Of a stretch of DNA of 64,000 nucleotides, positions 11,291 through 24,446 are shown piece by piece. Within the stretch, counting starts at the first letter, position 1, and each line of letters begins with the position of its first letter. The position numbers were made by a program, and so were the translations under genes. The DNA lies in contig JAAALK010000286.1 of NCBI GenBank assembly GCA_019279435.1, forward strand, positions 40,733,712-40,797,711, given 5' to 3'. The notes under the pieces were generated by a model. That model had not been told where the DNA came from. It was given only the letters and a program-made list of their open reading frames with translations, and did no database searches. The stretch is from Zizania palustris. Lineage: Eukaryota; Streptophyta; Magnoliopsida; Poales; Poaceae.

Positions 11291-12411
11291 GATGAGTGCA
11301 TTGACAACAAAATTCAAGTTCAAGAAAATTTAAAAAATTTCAGCACACAAGTGACCATAAAAACTCAGAGACGAGCCAACCCATGTCACTTGACAAGAGA
11401 ATTCCCCCCCCCCTTTTCAAAAGAGTAAAAGCCCCTTCGGCAAAACTTCCCTTTGCAATATAAAAACTCCCCCTGAGTTTATTTTATCCCCTTGCTGTAG
11501 AGAACTCAAAAATTTCTCCCCCTTTGGCAATGCAAGCATAAAGGAGCATTTAAAATATGCAAAGCTTTGAAATGAGTAGAATTGCAAGGACATATAAAAC
11601 AAAAATATGCCAACTTTAATACCAATAATCATGTGCTCAGCTCAATTTAACATTCTCTAAAAAAACATGATGACAGCATGTGATTTTATCATTTTGAAAT
11701 AAAAACATCACCACTCAATCAAGGTAACTAGACAAGTAAAAGCAGGGACTGCGCAAAGCTAGTCAATTTGTACTCTAGACAGACAAGTCCAGTTCAAGTG
11801 GAGCATTGAAAGCAAACTTGATGATCAATTAATTTGTTGTTCTTTTCATAATGCCAGGGGTTATTTGTTTGTCTACCTTATACTTTCCAATCAAGCCAAG
11901 CCTAGGCATGAAAGCCATCATAAGCTTAAGGCGGTGATTTTGGCATACACTACACTATCCCAGTTCAGACCAATGTGCAATGGTAAGTAGTCTAGAATAG
12001 AGTAGTGCGACAAACAAACCCACCTGGATCTTTTTGCTTTGAAGCATGCAAATCATGGATTTTTGGAATTTTGATTAAGTAAACAAATTGTTTAACACTT
12101 GACGAATATCCATGAGTATGTAGAACAATTTTTCAAGTTGCAATGTTTAGCATACAGAGAAAAGGAGTCTTGCTATCAAGCAGATAAAAGATAGCTAAAG
12201 CAGTCCTTCCTAAACATGCTAGATTCAAGACTAAGCAGTGAGCATGATTTGATTTTGGAAAGAAGAATCATGCACATAATGTTTCAGACATATTAAATAG
12301 AGCTAAGTTGACATGATTTCATGAATTAAAATCAGGCATATAAGTGCAAAAGATGTAAATGCAATTTCACACACAATGAGCATATGCAAGACAATCAAAA
12401 TCTGCTCCCCC

Positions 12412-15400
12412 TCACAAAATGCCGTAAGGGTGACAAACACCAAGTTCCCCACGCAAGTAGGCAAAACGAGAAGCATCGAGGGGTTTTGTGAAAATATCGG
12501 CTAGCTGGTGTTGGGTATCAACATATTGAAGCTCAATATCACCCTTCTCATTATGATCTCTGAGAAAATGATATCGCACATCAATGTGTTTGGTTCTGGA
12601 ATGCTGAACTGGGTTGTTTGCAATACAAATAGCACTAGCGTTATCACAGAAAAGTGGAACACTCTTATAATCTAACCCGAAATCCCGCAAAGTGGAAACC
12701 ATCCATAAAATCTGAGAGCAACAGCTAGCTGCAGCAACATATTCGGCCTCAGCCGTCGATTGTGAAACACTAGACTGTTTGCGGGAAGACCAGCAAACCA
12801 GCGAAGTACCCAAAAAAATACAAGTACTAGAGGTACTTTTCCTATCAATCCTACACCCAGCAAAGTCTGCATCGGAATAACCTCGAAGACACAAAGAGGA
12901 AGACGCAGAATACCAAATGCCAAATTCGAGGGTATGTTTGAGATACATGAGAATGCGCTTTACCGCTTGGCGGTGCGAAGCATGGGGTGAAGCCTGAAAA
13001 CAAGCGCACAGACACACTGCGAAGTGTATGTCCGGCCTCGTAGCAGTCAAGTAGAGGAGGGAGCCGATCATGCTTTGGAACTCCTTCTGATCTACGACGT
13101 CTCCATCCTCATTAGGATCCAATGCTACAGATGTAGCCATTGGAGTGGTGAAGGGCTTCAGATCAGCCAAGTCGAGCTTCTTGTGCAGGTCCTTGGTGTA
13201 CTTCGTCTGATGGACGAATGTACCTTGTTTGCTTTGCTTGATTTGCAAACCAAGGAAAAAAAGTGAGTTCGCCCATCATGGACATCTCAAACTCCCTGCT
13301 CATGGCATCTGCAAACTCGGCAACCAAAGCATGAGAAGAGTCACCAAAGATGATATCATTCACATAAATCTGAACTAGGAGGAAATCTTTGGCATGCTTG
13401 AGAGTGAACAGGGTTTTATCAACAGATCCCATCAAATACCCCCGCTCAAGCAGAAAACACTTAAGTCTATCATACCATGCCCGAGAGGCCTGCTTGAGTC
13501 CATAAAGAGCTTTATGAAGTTTAAGGACTTTATGTGGGTATTTGGGGTTTTCAAAACCAGGGGGTTGTTTTACATAAACATCTTCGCCTATGAAGCCATT
13601 AAGAAAAGCACTTTTGACATCCATTTGATAGAGTTTGAATCCCCGGGATGTCGCAAATGCAAGTAAAATCCTAATGGCCTCAAGACGAGCAACAGGTGCA
13701 AAAGTTTCGGTAAAATCAATCCCTTCTAATTGAGAATAACCCTGAGCTACAAGTCTAGTCTGGTTTCTAACTACAGTCCCATCCTCCCCTTGTTTGTTTT
13801 TGAAAATCGATTTTGTTCCAATGAAATGAACATTTGGTGGAGGATCAACTAAAGTCCAGACTTGGTTTCTCTCAAAATTTTCAAGTTCTTCATGCATGGC
13901 ATTGATCCAACTAGAATTAGAAAGTGCATGACTAACATCTAAGGGCTCGAAAGAAGCAACAAAAGCGGAATCAATGAAATGAGCATGAGAACATTTTACC
14001 CTTTGATCAAGCTCACCAATGATCTGCTCGGGAGGATACATCCTTTGAACATGATGTGGAGCCTCGCGGCGAGATGCAGTCTCCCCCTCAACTTGTGCGT
14101 TGGAGTGGTCCAAGATGACCGATGTCGAGGTAGTTTCTTCGGGACCTTGTGCCGAAGTGGTCGAAGCGGGGTCGGCTTCGGGGGTCGAGGGTAGTAGGGG
14201 TTCATCCTCAAAATCTTCGGGATCTTCTTCTTCGAAGATTGTCTGCTCCATGTCGTGTTCATTTGCCTGTTCAAAGGTAAAACTAACAGAGGGGGTTGAT
14301 TCATCAAAAGTCACATCACATGACTCGATGACAGAGTTTCCAAATTATAAACACGATAAGAATGACCATGTGTAGTGTAACCCAAAAAGATCCCGTCAGA
14401 AGAGCGCGACTCAAATTTATCCAAATTTCCACATTTTAGGATAAAGCAACGACAACCAAAGACTCGAAGATGAGTAACTTTGGGTTGTCTCCCAAAACGT
14501 AGCTCATAAGATGTCAAGTTCAAAATTGAGCGCAAGAAGATTTGGTTTGAGATGTAACAAGCAGTGTTCATGGCCTCAGCCCAGAATTTTCTAGGAGTCT
14601 TGTGCTCATCGAGCATCGTCCTAGCCATCTCAACCAAAGTGTGGTTCTTTCTCTCAACAACACCATTCTGTTGAGGAACCCGCGGAGCAGAGAATTGATG
14701 TTCTATGCCATGCTCCATGCAAAAGTCAACAAAGAGACTGTTCTTGAACTCAGTGTCATTATCACTTCGAATGAATTTCAATGCACCAGGGAGTTCCGTG
14801 AAAAGTCTCAAATCCAAGCTCCGAAAGTGTGAAAACACTTCATCCTTGCTGGCAAGAAAGAAGACCCAAGAGTAGCGAGAGAAATCATCGACAATGACTA
14901 ATACATACCACTTGCCGCCTAAAGAACTAACCCGAGAAGGACCTATAGTGTCCATGTGGAGAAGTTCTCCGGGTTGTTCAGTCATCACTGTGGTGACTGG
15001 CGAGTGCGAAGCGGCAATCATTTTTTCATGTCGACATGGAGCGCAAACTAAATTCTTCTCAAACTTGAGCTTGGGCAATCCTCGGATCAGACCTAGGGCA
15101 CTCAGACAAGCAAGCAACTCAAAGCTCATATGCCCTAGTCTCCTATGCCACTTCCAAAGCTCAGAAGTCGAATGTGCAACAAGACAATGAGAAGAGCTAG
15201 ATGACTCAGAAAAATCAGCTCCAAAAACTCTCCCAACTCTAAAGATCTTACAGACCACAACGCCATCAGAATTGAGTACTTGCGAAGTATCGCGATGGAA
15301 TCGCACTTCGAAGCCCTCATCAAGCAATTGAGATATAGAAAGCAAATTGTATCTCAAGTTTTCAACCAATGCAACATCTTTGAGAGTGAAATTCGAGTTG

Positions 15401-15918
15401 ATTCTTACCACACCTTTACCTTTCACTTTACTCCTTCGATTGTTGCCAAAGGTGATATGTTCCTTTTGCTTGGTTGTTGTGAGGCTGGAGAACCATGCTG
15501 CATATCCGGTCATATGGCGCGAACAACCGGAGTCCACGATCCACGTGCCCTCCAAGCCTCGGTCTGGCGCCTACACATGATAAGAAAATCTCGATCGCTC
15601 AGTGCTGGGGTGAGTGAATACATGACGAGGCATCCAGCACTGAGTGATACGAGTAGTAGGCACAATAAAAGTTGATTGTCTACGCACAAGATAATCAGAA
15701 TGATGCAAAGTGTGAGGTCTACCTACATGCAGTGATCCAAAAGCATGATGAGGTCTCCTACTCTGATGAGGTACAAAGCTACTCGCCAGGGGTCTACCAC
15801 CATATAGAACATGGTGAACACCTCGAGGAGAAAAACCTCTCCGAGAAATACGAGGAGCCTCGAAAATAGGACGTGAGTAAAACTCAAACTCATGCATACC
15901 CCGAGATGGGTAATGCAT
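12412..15918 (-). pseudogene. Copia pol: protease, integrase, RT, RNase H (broken)
   Basis: Read from 15918 leftward. The protease has DSGCSRHMTG (about 15540), followed by a GAG-pre-integrase block (WKWHRRLGHMSFELL). The integrase core has DTIGPSR, VDDFSRYSW, RSDNDTEF and NGVVERKN (D, D, E). The RT is at 14300-13270 (KQGEDGTVVRNQTRLVAQGY, SAFLNGFI), and RNase H at 13248-12412 (GYSDADFAGC, STAEAEYVA, LFCDNASAICIA). The RT active site reads YVND where YVDD is usual. An in-frame TAG at about 15571 lies just before the protease. Frameshifts near 14340 and 13260 separate integrase from RT and RT from RNase H. The copy cannot make an intact Pol. Confidence 0.88.
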
Positions 15919-15929
15919 GTCCTGGAAAT

Positions 15930-18032
15930 CATCGCCTGAGAGCGTCGCTCATCCTTGATGCGACGAAAACAGAACCCAACCAGATGACCCACCCGCTGAT
16001 AGTAGGAACAATGAAAAACTCTCCTAGGGGCACTCTCATGGGTCATAGGAGCAACTCTCACAGGCTCCTTGGGCTTCTGCTGAGTGGTTTTCTTGGGAGG
16101 AATTTTCTTGGTAGGAGGAGTTGTTTTCTTTGGAGTTCGGGTAGGCTTTTTGGTTGATGGAGTGTCTAACAGGGCTCTTTCTTTCTCTAAGGTAGTGGGT
16201 GAGGTAAAAACAGTTTTGTTCTCATTGTTTGAGGGAGTCCTCTCAAAACCCAATCCTAGAGCTAACCCTGCCCTATCAGCACACATCTTGGTCTTGGCCA
16301 AGAGCAAATCCATCCTACCCTTTCCCTCAGTGCATTTGTTAACCACAGAAAGAAGGTATTCATTTTCAGTCATGAGGTTCTCAGCTCGCTCTCTAACAGT
16401 GCCTAGCTGGTCCTTAAGGGTTATGCAAGTGTCACACACAGGTTGCACATCCTTAGAACTACCAGCCCTCTCCAATCTAGCCTCTAAATCATGAACATGC
16501 TTATCACGTAAATCAATGCTCTCACGTAATAAAGAACAGTTCATGCATTCATTTATATCATGAGAACTAGAATCAACCATCAAAAGCTGCTTCTGTGCAG
16601 TCTCAAGCTCAGAAAGAGTTTGAGCATGCACAGAACGCAACTGAGCAAGCTCACTCATGACAACACTGCAAGATTCACATTCAGCATCATTAACCATAGA
16701 CTTAAGCATGGCATAATCAGTAGAAACAGATTCTAGCCTAAGTCTAAGGTCTTTTCTATCTCTAGCGGCTTGCACAAGTAATCTATCCTGACCAAGAACT
16801 ACTTCATTCAGTTTATCTAATTTAATTGCAAGCTGGTCATAGGATAGAGGTACCTCAGATGAGTCAAGCTCATCACCGCTGTGATCGCTGTCGGCCATGA
16901 AGCAAAGGCTGGTGAAATATCATCCCTTCTTGTCCTTCTTCTCCTCCTTCCTTGGAGACTCCTCCTCCTCAGAGCTCGACTCCTCTGTTGAGGAAGTGTC
17001 GATGTCGCTGAGAGCAGCAACAAATGCTCTGGAAGTGGCTTTGGCTACTCTCTTAGCCACCTTGCCACGCTTGCCCTTCACAAAAGGCTTCCTCTCCTTT
17101 TTGTGGTATTTGGGGCGCTCACTCTCATCTCTCTTCTTGAGTTTAGGGAAATTGGCCTTGATGTGAGAAGTGTCAGCACACTCAAAACAACCACTAAAAC
17201 CACTTCTCCTTTGATCCCGTCTCTCATGATGAAAACGGGTGAACCTTCTGGCAATGAGAGCAAGCTCATCATCATCCAGAGTATCCACCTACTCCTTAGT
17301 GACGGAGACCAGGGAGGACAAAGCAAAACCATCTGCAAAAACACAAGTGCCTCATGTGCTTGGTTCTGCAGTGGTGCCACGGCTAGTGCTAGAAACTAGT
17401 GCCAATGGCTATGGCAAAGAGTTCCTATGCACTGCAAGAGATGTCTTGGCAATCTCAGTGGACTTCAGCTTGCTGAAGAGCTCATCACAGGTCAATGTGT
17501 CATAACCTGTGGACTCTTCAATGCTGGATATCTTCACTTCCCATATGCTACGATCAAGAGCATAGAGAAGCTTGATAGCCCTATCATGATCATTGTAAGC
17601 AAGCGTCCCGTTGGACCGCAAGTTACTCACTATCGCATCAAAGCGAGAAAACATGGCATCTATAGATTCACCGGGTGCCTGCACAAACAGCTGATACTGT
17701 TGATTGTATGTGCTTTGGCGCCTGTCCTTAATCTGTGTAGAGCCCTCATGAAAAATAGTGAGTGTAATCCAAATCTCCCTAGCTGTCCTAAGGTGCTGCA
17801 CCCTATCAAACTCACTTCTACTCAAACCAATGAACATTATATTTCTTGCCTTGGAGTTGGCATTATACTGATCCTTCTCTGTTTAAGAGGTGCGAGTTTT
17901 AGGGATGGAGTATTGTGAGTCCACAATCTCCCAAATTGCATTTCCTTGGCTTAGCAAGTAAGCCTCCATGCGCATCTTCCAGTATGCAAAATATGTCCCA
18001 TCGAACAGAGGTATTTTACTAACTCTGTCCAT
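15930..18032 (-). pseudogene. Copia gag with UBN2-type domain, zinc knuckle and long coiled coil (broken)
   Basis: The start ATG at 18032 follows the PBS leader and opens MDRVSKIPLFDGTYFAYWKM. A UBN2-like capsid region follows (NLRSNGTLAYNDHDRAIKLL near 17600), then a zinc knuckle CFECADTSHIKANF near 17190, in which the last Cys of CCHC is Phe. A basic/Ser-Glu-rich linker comes next. From 16898 a heptad-rich coiled-coil region has repeated CxxC pairs (CESC, CMNC, CDTC). It ends with a degenerate second knuckle (CSYYQRVGHLVGFC) near 15985. The frame is shared from 18032 to about 15950 but is interrupted by stops near 17885, between 17400 and 17290, and at 16920. It then shifts into the pol frame near 15930. 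Confidence 0.82.
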
Positions 18033-18080
18033 GTCGCCAACAGATCACAAAACTGGTTAAGGTCAACTGGTGATCTTAAC

Positions 18081-18095
18081 CTGCTCTGATACCAA
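18081..18095 (-). promoter_or_regulatory. Copia primer binding site (initiator Met tRNA)
   Basis: TTGGTATCAGAGCAG on the minus strand, immediately inside the 5' LTR, matches the complement of the plant tRNA-iMet 3' end over TGGTATCAGAGC. Confidence 0.85.
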
Positions 18096-18096
18096 T

Positions 18097-20066
18097 TTTT
18101 GGACCGAAAACGGCGACTAGAGGGGGGTGAATGGGAGCTTTTAAAATTTCAGACTAAAAATAGTCTTCTGTTTTAAATCTGTCTTCTGCGGAACAGGCTT
18201 CGAACACACCCTTCGAAGTTCTGGTTCGGAGGTATTTTCCCAGCTCCAAAAACAGGCTTCGCAGGGAGCAAAAGTTCGAAGCCAAGAAGACTTCGCTCCA
18301 CCCACAACCCCGAAGATTCAGCTCTGCTAAGTCAATGCAGGCTCCGCACACTGGGTGCCATCGAGCAGGCTTCGCACTTCACCCTTCGTAAGAGCAGACT
18401 TCCCTCTGCGGACTTCGACCAAATACTCAGCGACAGCAACTGGTGTTGGGCTTCGTACTTCGAAGGTCTAAACGCACGCTGAACAGACTTCCCGGAGGAC
18501 TTCGACAAGGGAAGAAAATGGGCTTCGATCTAAGCCTCGAGCAAACAGACACTGAAAAACACACTTCACACGCACAGACCTCTCACACACTTCTCCAGAA
18601 GAGATTCAAAACACTTCACACAGGAAGAAGAAGGTGTACAAAGGAATCAAAGCATGCAGTGCAACGCAAAATACAAGTTCAAGCTCAAATGAAAAAACAG
18701 AATCAAAGTTTCATTGCTTGAACAGGGAACACAAAATGAACTCACAGATCTGAATACAAAGTGTGTGGCAGCTAGCTCGGGACCTAAAAAATGGTTGCTC
18801 AAGGTGTTTATGTGACCTAGCTAGCCTCCACTATTTATAGGCACTATTTAGCCCTGTGAATATACTACTTTACCCCTAGGGTTTACATTGTTTTTGTCTC
18901 ATCAGAACAGGGGGTACAGCTGGTAGTCTACTTTATTTGGAGGCTTCTTTTGTCAGCTTTGCAGAGGAGACAACATCAGCTTTTGCAGAGCAAACACGGT
19001 CCGCCTTTGCAGTCTTGGATTCTTCTGAAGCCCCCTTCGCACGCGAGGGGTGCGGTAGCTTCGATGAGAAGCCTTGAGCCTGACGGCCTTCGCTTCACCG
19101 ACACCTTCGGAGTGGACCACCACGGCTTCGCAGCTTCTCCCAGCTCGAACTCCATCAGTCTGTGTACCGAAGCCATGCATGGACGAAGTACCTAAAGTCA
19201 GCCTCACTCCGGAGTCAGCCTCACTCCAGAGTCAGCCTCACTCCGAAGTCAGCTTCACTCCGAAGTCAGCTTCACTCTAAAGCCCCACCTTCGGAGTACC
19301 ACCCTTCGAAGTCCCTCCTTCGTCCAAGGCCTCCGCATGAAGTATTCCATGAGCACTTCGTCGTAGTGTCTCTCCCCGAGCGCACTCCTCGACGATCCTC
19401 ACCCGGACCATGCCTTCGATGCACCTCGACTTCTGAGACTTTTGTCAGGTATACCTTCGAGTGTCTCCCTCTCGAGCACACTTCAAAAGCCATGCCTCAT
19501 TGCTGAGGACTTGGTCCACCATACTCCGAAGTCACTCCATTCGGAGTACCCTTCGAAGTTCCTCGCATCTGAGGACTTCGTCTCAGGGTACCTTCACCCG
19601 GAGCCATGCTCCGCACTTACTGCCTTCTCCTGGCGCACCTCGACCCGAAGTCTGACCTCGACCCCTTCGTAGCCTTCGTGACCGAGCTCCCCGCTCGCCT
19701 GGCCTCAAGACTCCCACTTGACCTAGGTTCACTTGCTACGAACCATCCGTCACCTCCGAATTCACCTGCGCACCTCAGACAAACAGACCAGTGTATCCAG
19801 TACCCCGGAGACCTCTCCGGGTAAACAACCTTCGGCACACCCTCCGGTGTACCGCCCAAATTACCGAACCCTTAGGTACAGCCAAGTCATTGTGTACTGT
19901 CGGACCCCTCTGACAGGCACACTCTGCTGAACAGCCGCAGCAACTAGAACCCACCGAACCCTTAGGTGAAGCAACCTCTGAACCCCTTCGGAGGGACCCC
20001 TTCGAATCAGAGGATAAAATATGTCAATCACTCATCACAGACTCCAAACCAACCCTTGGTTTCTCA
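18097..20066 (-). repeat. Copia 5' LTR
   Basis: This 1970-bp LTR is a direct copy of 9278-11279. Relative to it, it lacks a 45-bp segment after 18535 and carries a fifth 17-bp repeat unit (19196-19280). Confidence 0.9.
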
Positions 20067-23000
20067 TGTTGCCTGTTGAGCCACGATATAAACATCTTCA
20101 CTCGGCAAGGTGGTATCTTGACGAATTTCGATTAAGCCAAGTTCGGGAGTCTCTCTCACTACTTTGGGATTGAACCAGTGGCATTTAAATATAAGGGGAT
20201 TAAGATGTTTGATCCCGTCGAAACTCAATTCGTATATTTCTTTGAGTCGTCCATAGTAGTCAACCCTGTCTATGCCTAGAGTAAAAACTCCAGAATTTTT
20301 GGTTCTTCGGTTAGGTCGGCTCTGTTCATGGCTTGTTGTGTGGAAACGATAGTCGTTTACGTCGTAAGCTTTGAATGTCTTGACCTTGTAGGCACAACCA
20401 TTCGCAACTTGCCTCAACTCGGAACTCATTGTCGTGTCGGTTCTTCCCTATAGGTTTAAATGCGATAAACATGTATATTAGTCGCATATAAGATATAATT
20501 GAAAGGTATAACTAACTAAAAGTTAATTTGAGAAATACCTTAGTTTTGAACCAAGAAATGAAATCGAGATTGCCATTTCACACACCATACTTAAGAAGGG
20601 CAGTTGATTCCTCAATGTTAGCCTTCCTCGAACCACGCCAAAATCGTCGATGAAATTCCTCAATGTACGGTTCCACTTTGGAAAGGTTTGTCATGACATA
20701 CAACATAATCAAACGCCACTCTTCATGCTGCAAGGTCTTGTTAGCAGCACCACTTGCACTTCCTAATTGGCCTCTGAAGATGCTGAGATTTGATTCTTCT
20801 TCTGGAAGATTGTAACGGGAAGGTGAATTATGCACGCTAGGAAGATTGTCCGCATAATATCTAGTTGTGAAGTTTGACACCTCCTCCAAAACATATGCCT
20901 CAGCTATGGATGCTTCAATTTTGCATTTGTTCTTACATTTATTCCAAAGAATCTTTTGGAATCTCTCAATTGAATAGCACCAACGGCTCTGGACCGGACC
21001 TCCCATCCGGGCCTCATACGGAAGGTGCAAGATCATATGTTGCATCGGATTGAAAAAACCGGGCGGAAAGATCTTTTCTAGCTTGCATAATAACACGGGT
21101 GCTAGTGTCTCCATGTCTGCTACCACGGTGTGAGACAACTGTTTAGCACAAAGTTGCCGGAAAAAATTGCTCAATTTAGCTAGAAATCGCCAGACATCCT
21201 CGGGGACATAGCCACGAATCATGACCGGGAGCAGCCGCTCAATCCATATGTGATAGTCATGACTTTTGAGTCCGTTTATTCGCAGAGTAGCTAGATTAAC
21301 TCCCCTCTTCAGATTAGCTGCATAGCCATCAGGAATACTCAAGGTTTGAAACCACTCAGGTACTTCCCTCCTTTGTCCCCTTGTTAGAACAAAATCAGAC
21401 TTTGACTTCGTCTAGGATTTCTCGCTTCTAGGAGGTATCATGTTGAGCTTAGGTCTGTTGCATATAGCCGTTTGATCCACTCGGGCCTTAACGTTGTCTT
21501 TCGTCTTCTCAGGAATATCCATGATTGTGACGAAAATGGCCTCGACAACATTTTTCTCGGTGTGCATCACATCAATGTTGTGTGGAAGGAGAAGATCATC
21601 GAAATAAGGAAGATTCCATAAACATGGCTTGTGAGTCCATGCATGATGCTCACCATATCCGATAAAACCAGCTCCTTGTGTATTGATTTGCAAAGACTCT
21701 AATTGAGCACGAACATCGGCTCCGGTTATTTTAGTTGGTGCTGAGCATTTAACAGACACACCTTTTGTAAAACGAGGAATATTGTCCACCTTTAGCCAGC
21801 CAAATGAACTTCAGAGTCGACCGACAAATCGGGCATGCGAACTTCCCATGCACGCACCAGCCGCAAAATATCGAATATGCTGGTAGGTCATGCAGAGAGT
21901 ACATATACCAGACATGCATTCTGAAGTTTGTCTTTGTAGATCGGTCATATGTCAACACACCGTCTTCCCATGCACGGACCAAATCATCCATCAAAGGCTC
22001 CATATACACACTCATATTTTTCCCCGGGTATTTAGGCCCTGGAATTATCAAGGACAAGAAAATATTCTGTCGTTGAAAGATTACACCGGGAGGAAGGTTG
22101 AGGGGAATAACAAACATTGGCCAACAACTGTATGCGGCAGCCATCATACCATATGGATTGAACCCATCTGTTGCTAGAGCAATTCGTACATTACGTGGCT
22201 CTAAAGCTTTCTTGGGATGGAGCTGATCAAAATTTTTCCACGCTTCTCCATCTGATGGATGACCTAGCTTATCTGGGTTGTAACGAATCCCATTTTTATG
22301 CCATGTCATCTATTTAGCAGATTTCTCGGTCATGTACAACCATTGGATCCTCGGTACGAAGGGAAGGTACCGAAGGATCTTCACGGGAATTGAGAGTTGT
22401 TTCTTCGCACCATCATTGGAGTCTACCTCAAGATACCTAGAGGATTTGCATTTCACGCAGCAGGTTGCGCCTGCGTACTCTTTCCTGAATAAAATGCATC
22501 CGTTGGGACAAGCATGTATTTGCTCATAAGGCATCTTAAGTGCACTAAGGACTTTCTTCGACTCGTACATGCTCTTCGGAAGATTGTGACCTTCTGGAAG
22601 GAGGCTACCAACAACCGTCAGCATAACATCGAAGCATTCTCGGCTCAAGCTAAACTACGACTTGATGGCCATTAGCCATGCGATGGCATCCAGTTGAGAA
22701 ACCTTAGTGTGACCATGAATAGGTTGCTTTGACGCGGACAACATGTCATAAAACGCTTTTGACGTTGGCTCCGGCACTTCCTCTTCACGTGCTTCGTCAA
22801 AATGTGCATCTTCAAAGTCATCTAGCATGAATTCAACCCCTCCCTCATCATCGTCCATGCGATGTCGCAACACCTCGTCTCTAGGGCGTTGGGACTCACC
22901 ATGATACGTCCAACGGGTATAGTTTGGCATAAACCCATATTTGCATAGGTGTTTACCCATGGCATCCTTTGTTTGTCGATGCTTATTCTCGCACCGACTA

Positions 23001-23233
23001 CATGAACACCAGGTCTTGTCACGTACATTATGTCTATCAAACGCCGTCTCTAAGAATACTTCAGTGTTCTTGATCCAATCCATGGTCACCTCGGCCTGAC
23101 TAGGGCGACCCGTGTACATCCACTCACGATGATCCATCTTGTACTAAACTAGAAAACAACACCCGTGTTTAGGGGTTAGTGAGAAACGAGATGCATCTAA
23201 CAGTCTAATAGGTAAAGATAGGTCCTAATCCCA

Positions 23234-23441
23234 CCAGAGAATGCGTAGATTGAGCTCGTTTTCATGCTCCGTTCCGATCCCACCCAAAATTTCGGCAGCA
23301 CCTCCCCGCTGCTCTCCAAACGCACGTCTGGGCAACATGGCAAGAGGATGTGCGTTCGGAGAACAACGGGGAGGTGCTGCCGAAACCATGAGTCGAATTG
23401 GAACGGGGCATGAAAACGAGCTCAATCTACGCATCCTCTGG
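23234..23441. repeat. 208-bp imperfect palindrome (foldback) upstream of TNP2
   Basis: Two arms of about 92 bp (23234-23325 and 23350-23441) are inverted copies separated by 24 nt. The outer 42 bp differ at only two positions; inner parts are more diverged. It lies about 100 bp upstream of the TNP2 ATG, within the transposon's own promoter or leader. A transcript would form a long hairpin. Confidence 0.85.
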
Positions 23442-23611
23442 CTGTCCAAACATGGACAATTCGAAACAGTTACGGCCACAAATATGCAAATACATGCATA
23501 TTCCAAACCGTAACTCTTCCGAACATGAGACGCCTAGGTTACGCGACAATAACAAAAAAAATAAATTTTTGACAACATCTTATCTCTAATACATAGCAAA
23601 TCTAGCATGCA

Positions 23612-23735
23612 TAAATAGGACGGCACGATGGCCGTCACCCACATACACACATCACGACGCGATGGCCGACATCCACATATATATATATATATATATATAT
23701 CACGGCACGATGGCCGGCATCCACATACACAAGAT
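23612..23735. repeat. GATGGCCG-CATCCACATA tandem repeats with an (AT)n microsatellite
   Basis: Three degenerate units of the form CACGACGCGATGGCCG...CATCCACATA occur around 23612-23735. An AT dinucleotide run lies at about 23680-23700. This is non-coding upstream DNA of CACTA 2. Confidence 0.7.
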
Positions 23736-24446
23736 ATTAATCAACATAACCATTAAAACATAAAAAGTATTACAACGATTATATTAAAATTTCTAAAACA
23801 TGTATATTAGAACAACATGGCATTTAACATGACATTCTTAATAATTAAACATGTGATTAAATATGTGATTAAACATTACATGAAATATGTCATTAATTTA
23901 AACAAAATTTAAATTGTTTAAATTAAATTTAACTCATATACCCTCATATACCCCTACATGTATATAACTCATTGATTATAAATAATACTACACAATAGTA
24001 TTTAATAATATAGGTAAAGTAGAAAATATACACACTAGTTAATTGTTTTTTGTAGGTTTGTATCTGAGAAATCATGTGTAGGCGTGAAACTTGCATGCAT
24101 CCTCAACTTAACCACAGTGTGGCTCCACATCTTTATGCAATATTGTATGAATAAAAGTATGAACCAGGAATAATGATAACTTTGTATGGCCACTAGTTCT
24201 GTAAAATATATATGTATCATAGTGACTATTTATCTGAATTAAGTCCATGTATATATATAGACACACACACATATATATATATGAAATTTCAACAAATGTA
24301 TAATTAAACATGTGATTAAATATGTGGCATGCCAATAAGTAAACATGTGATCAAACATACACAAATGTAGCATCACCACAAAATTTAAACAAATTTCAAA
24401 CAAAAAATTAAAAACCTAAATTTGACATGTCAAAAATACCGGAGGA

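Larger units (their letters stand above)
9278..20066 (-). mobile_element. Copia LTR retrotransposon (SIRE/Maximus-like), nested in CACTA 2
   Basis: Two direct LTRs of about 2 kb flank an internal region with PBS, gag, pol and polypurine tract on the minus strand. The 5-bp target duplication TGTTG is present at 9273-9277 and 20067-20071. LTR ends are TGAGAAACC... and ...GGTCCAACA (minus strand); the inner 5' LTR end is mutated to CCAAAA. Pol order is protease, integrase, RT, RNase H, as in Copia. The long gag with a coiled-coil second half and a second zinc-knuckle-like motif resembles the SIRE lineage. The roughly 1.1 kb between RNase H and the 3' LTR has no env-like ORF. LTRs differ by substitutions, a 45-bp indel and repeat copy number, so the insertion is not very recent. 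Confidence 0.92.
8930..23137 (-). pseudogene. TNP2-type CACTA transposase, multiply broken and split by Copia
   Basis: The gene starts at 23137 (MDHREWMYTGRPSQ). It continues with a zinc-binding-like CSCSRCENK block (N-terminal transposon-associated domain). The Transposase_21 core carries LATDGFNPYGMMAAAYSCWP (about 22180) and SVYMEPLMDDL, then HNIDVMHTEKNVVEAIF (about 21540). A DUF4218 region follows (21342-20578: MILHLPYEARMGGPVQSRWC), then after an intron of about 90 bp a DUF4216 region (20440-20067). The frame resumes left of the Copia insertion at 9272 (QVYYLSYSCKTVTRLKGWDV) and ends with an acidic tail at about 8930. Defects: in-frame stops near 22652, 22312, 21411 and 20579, a frameshift between 21800 and 21789 with apparent loss of sequence, and another frameshift near 9215. 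The host exon was split exactly at the TGTTG target site. Confidence 0.85.

Noticed and set aside
11291..12411. Env-like ORF of the Copia element
   Set aside because: No frame longer than about 70 codons between RNase H and the 3' LTR, and no membrane-protein pattern.
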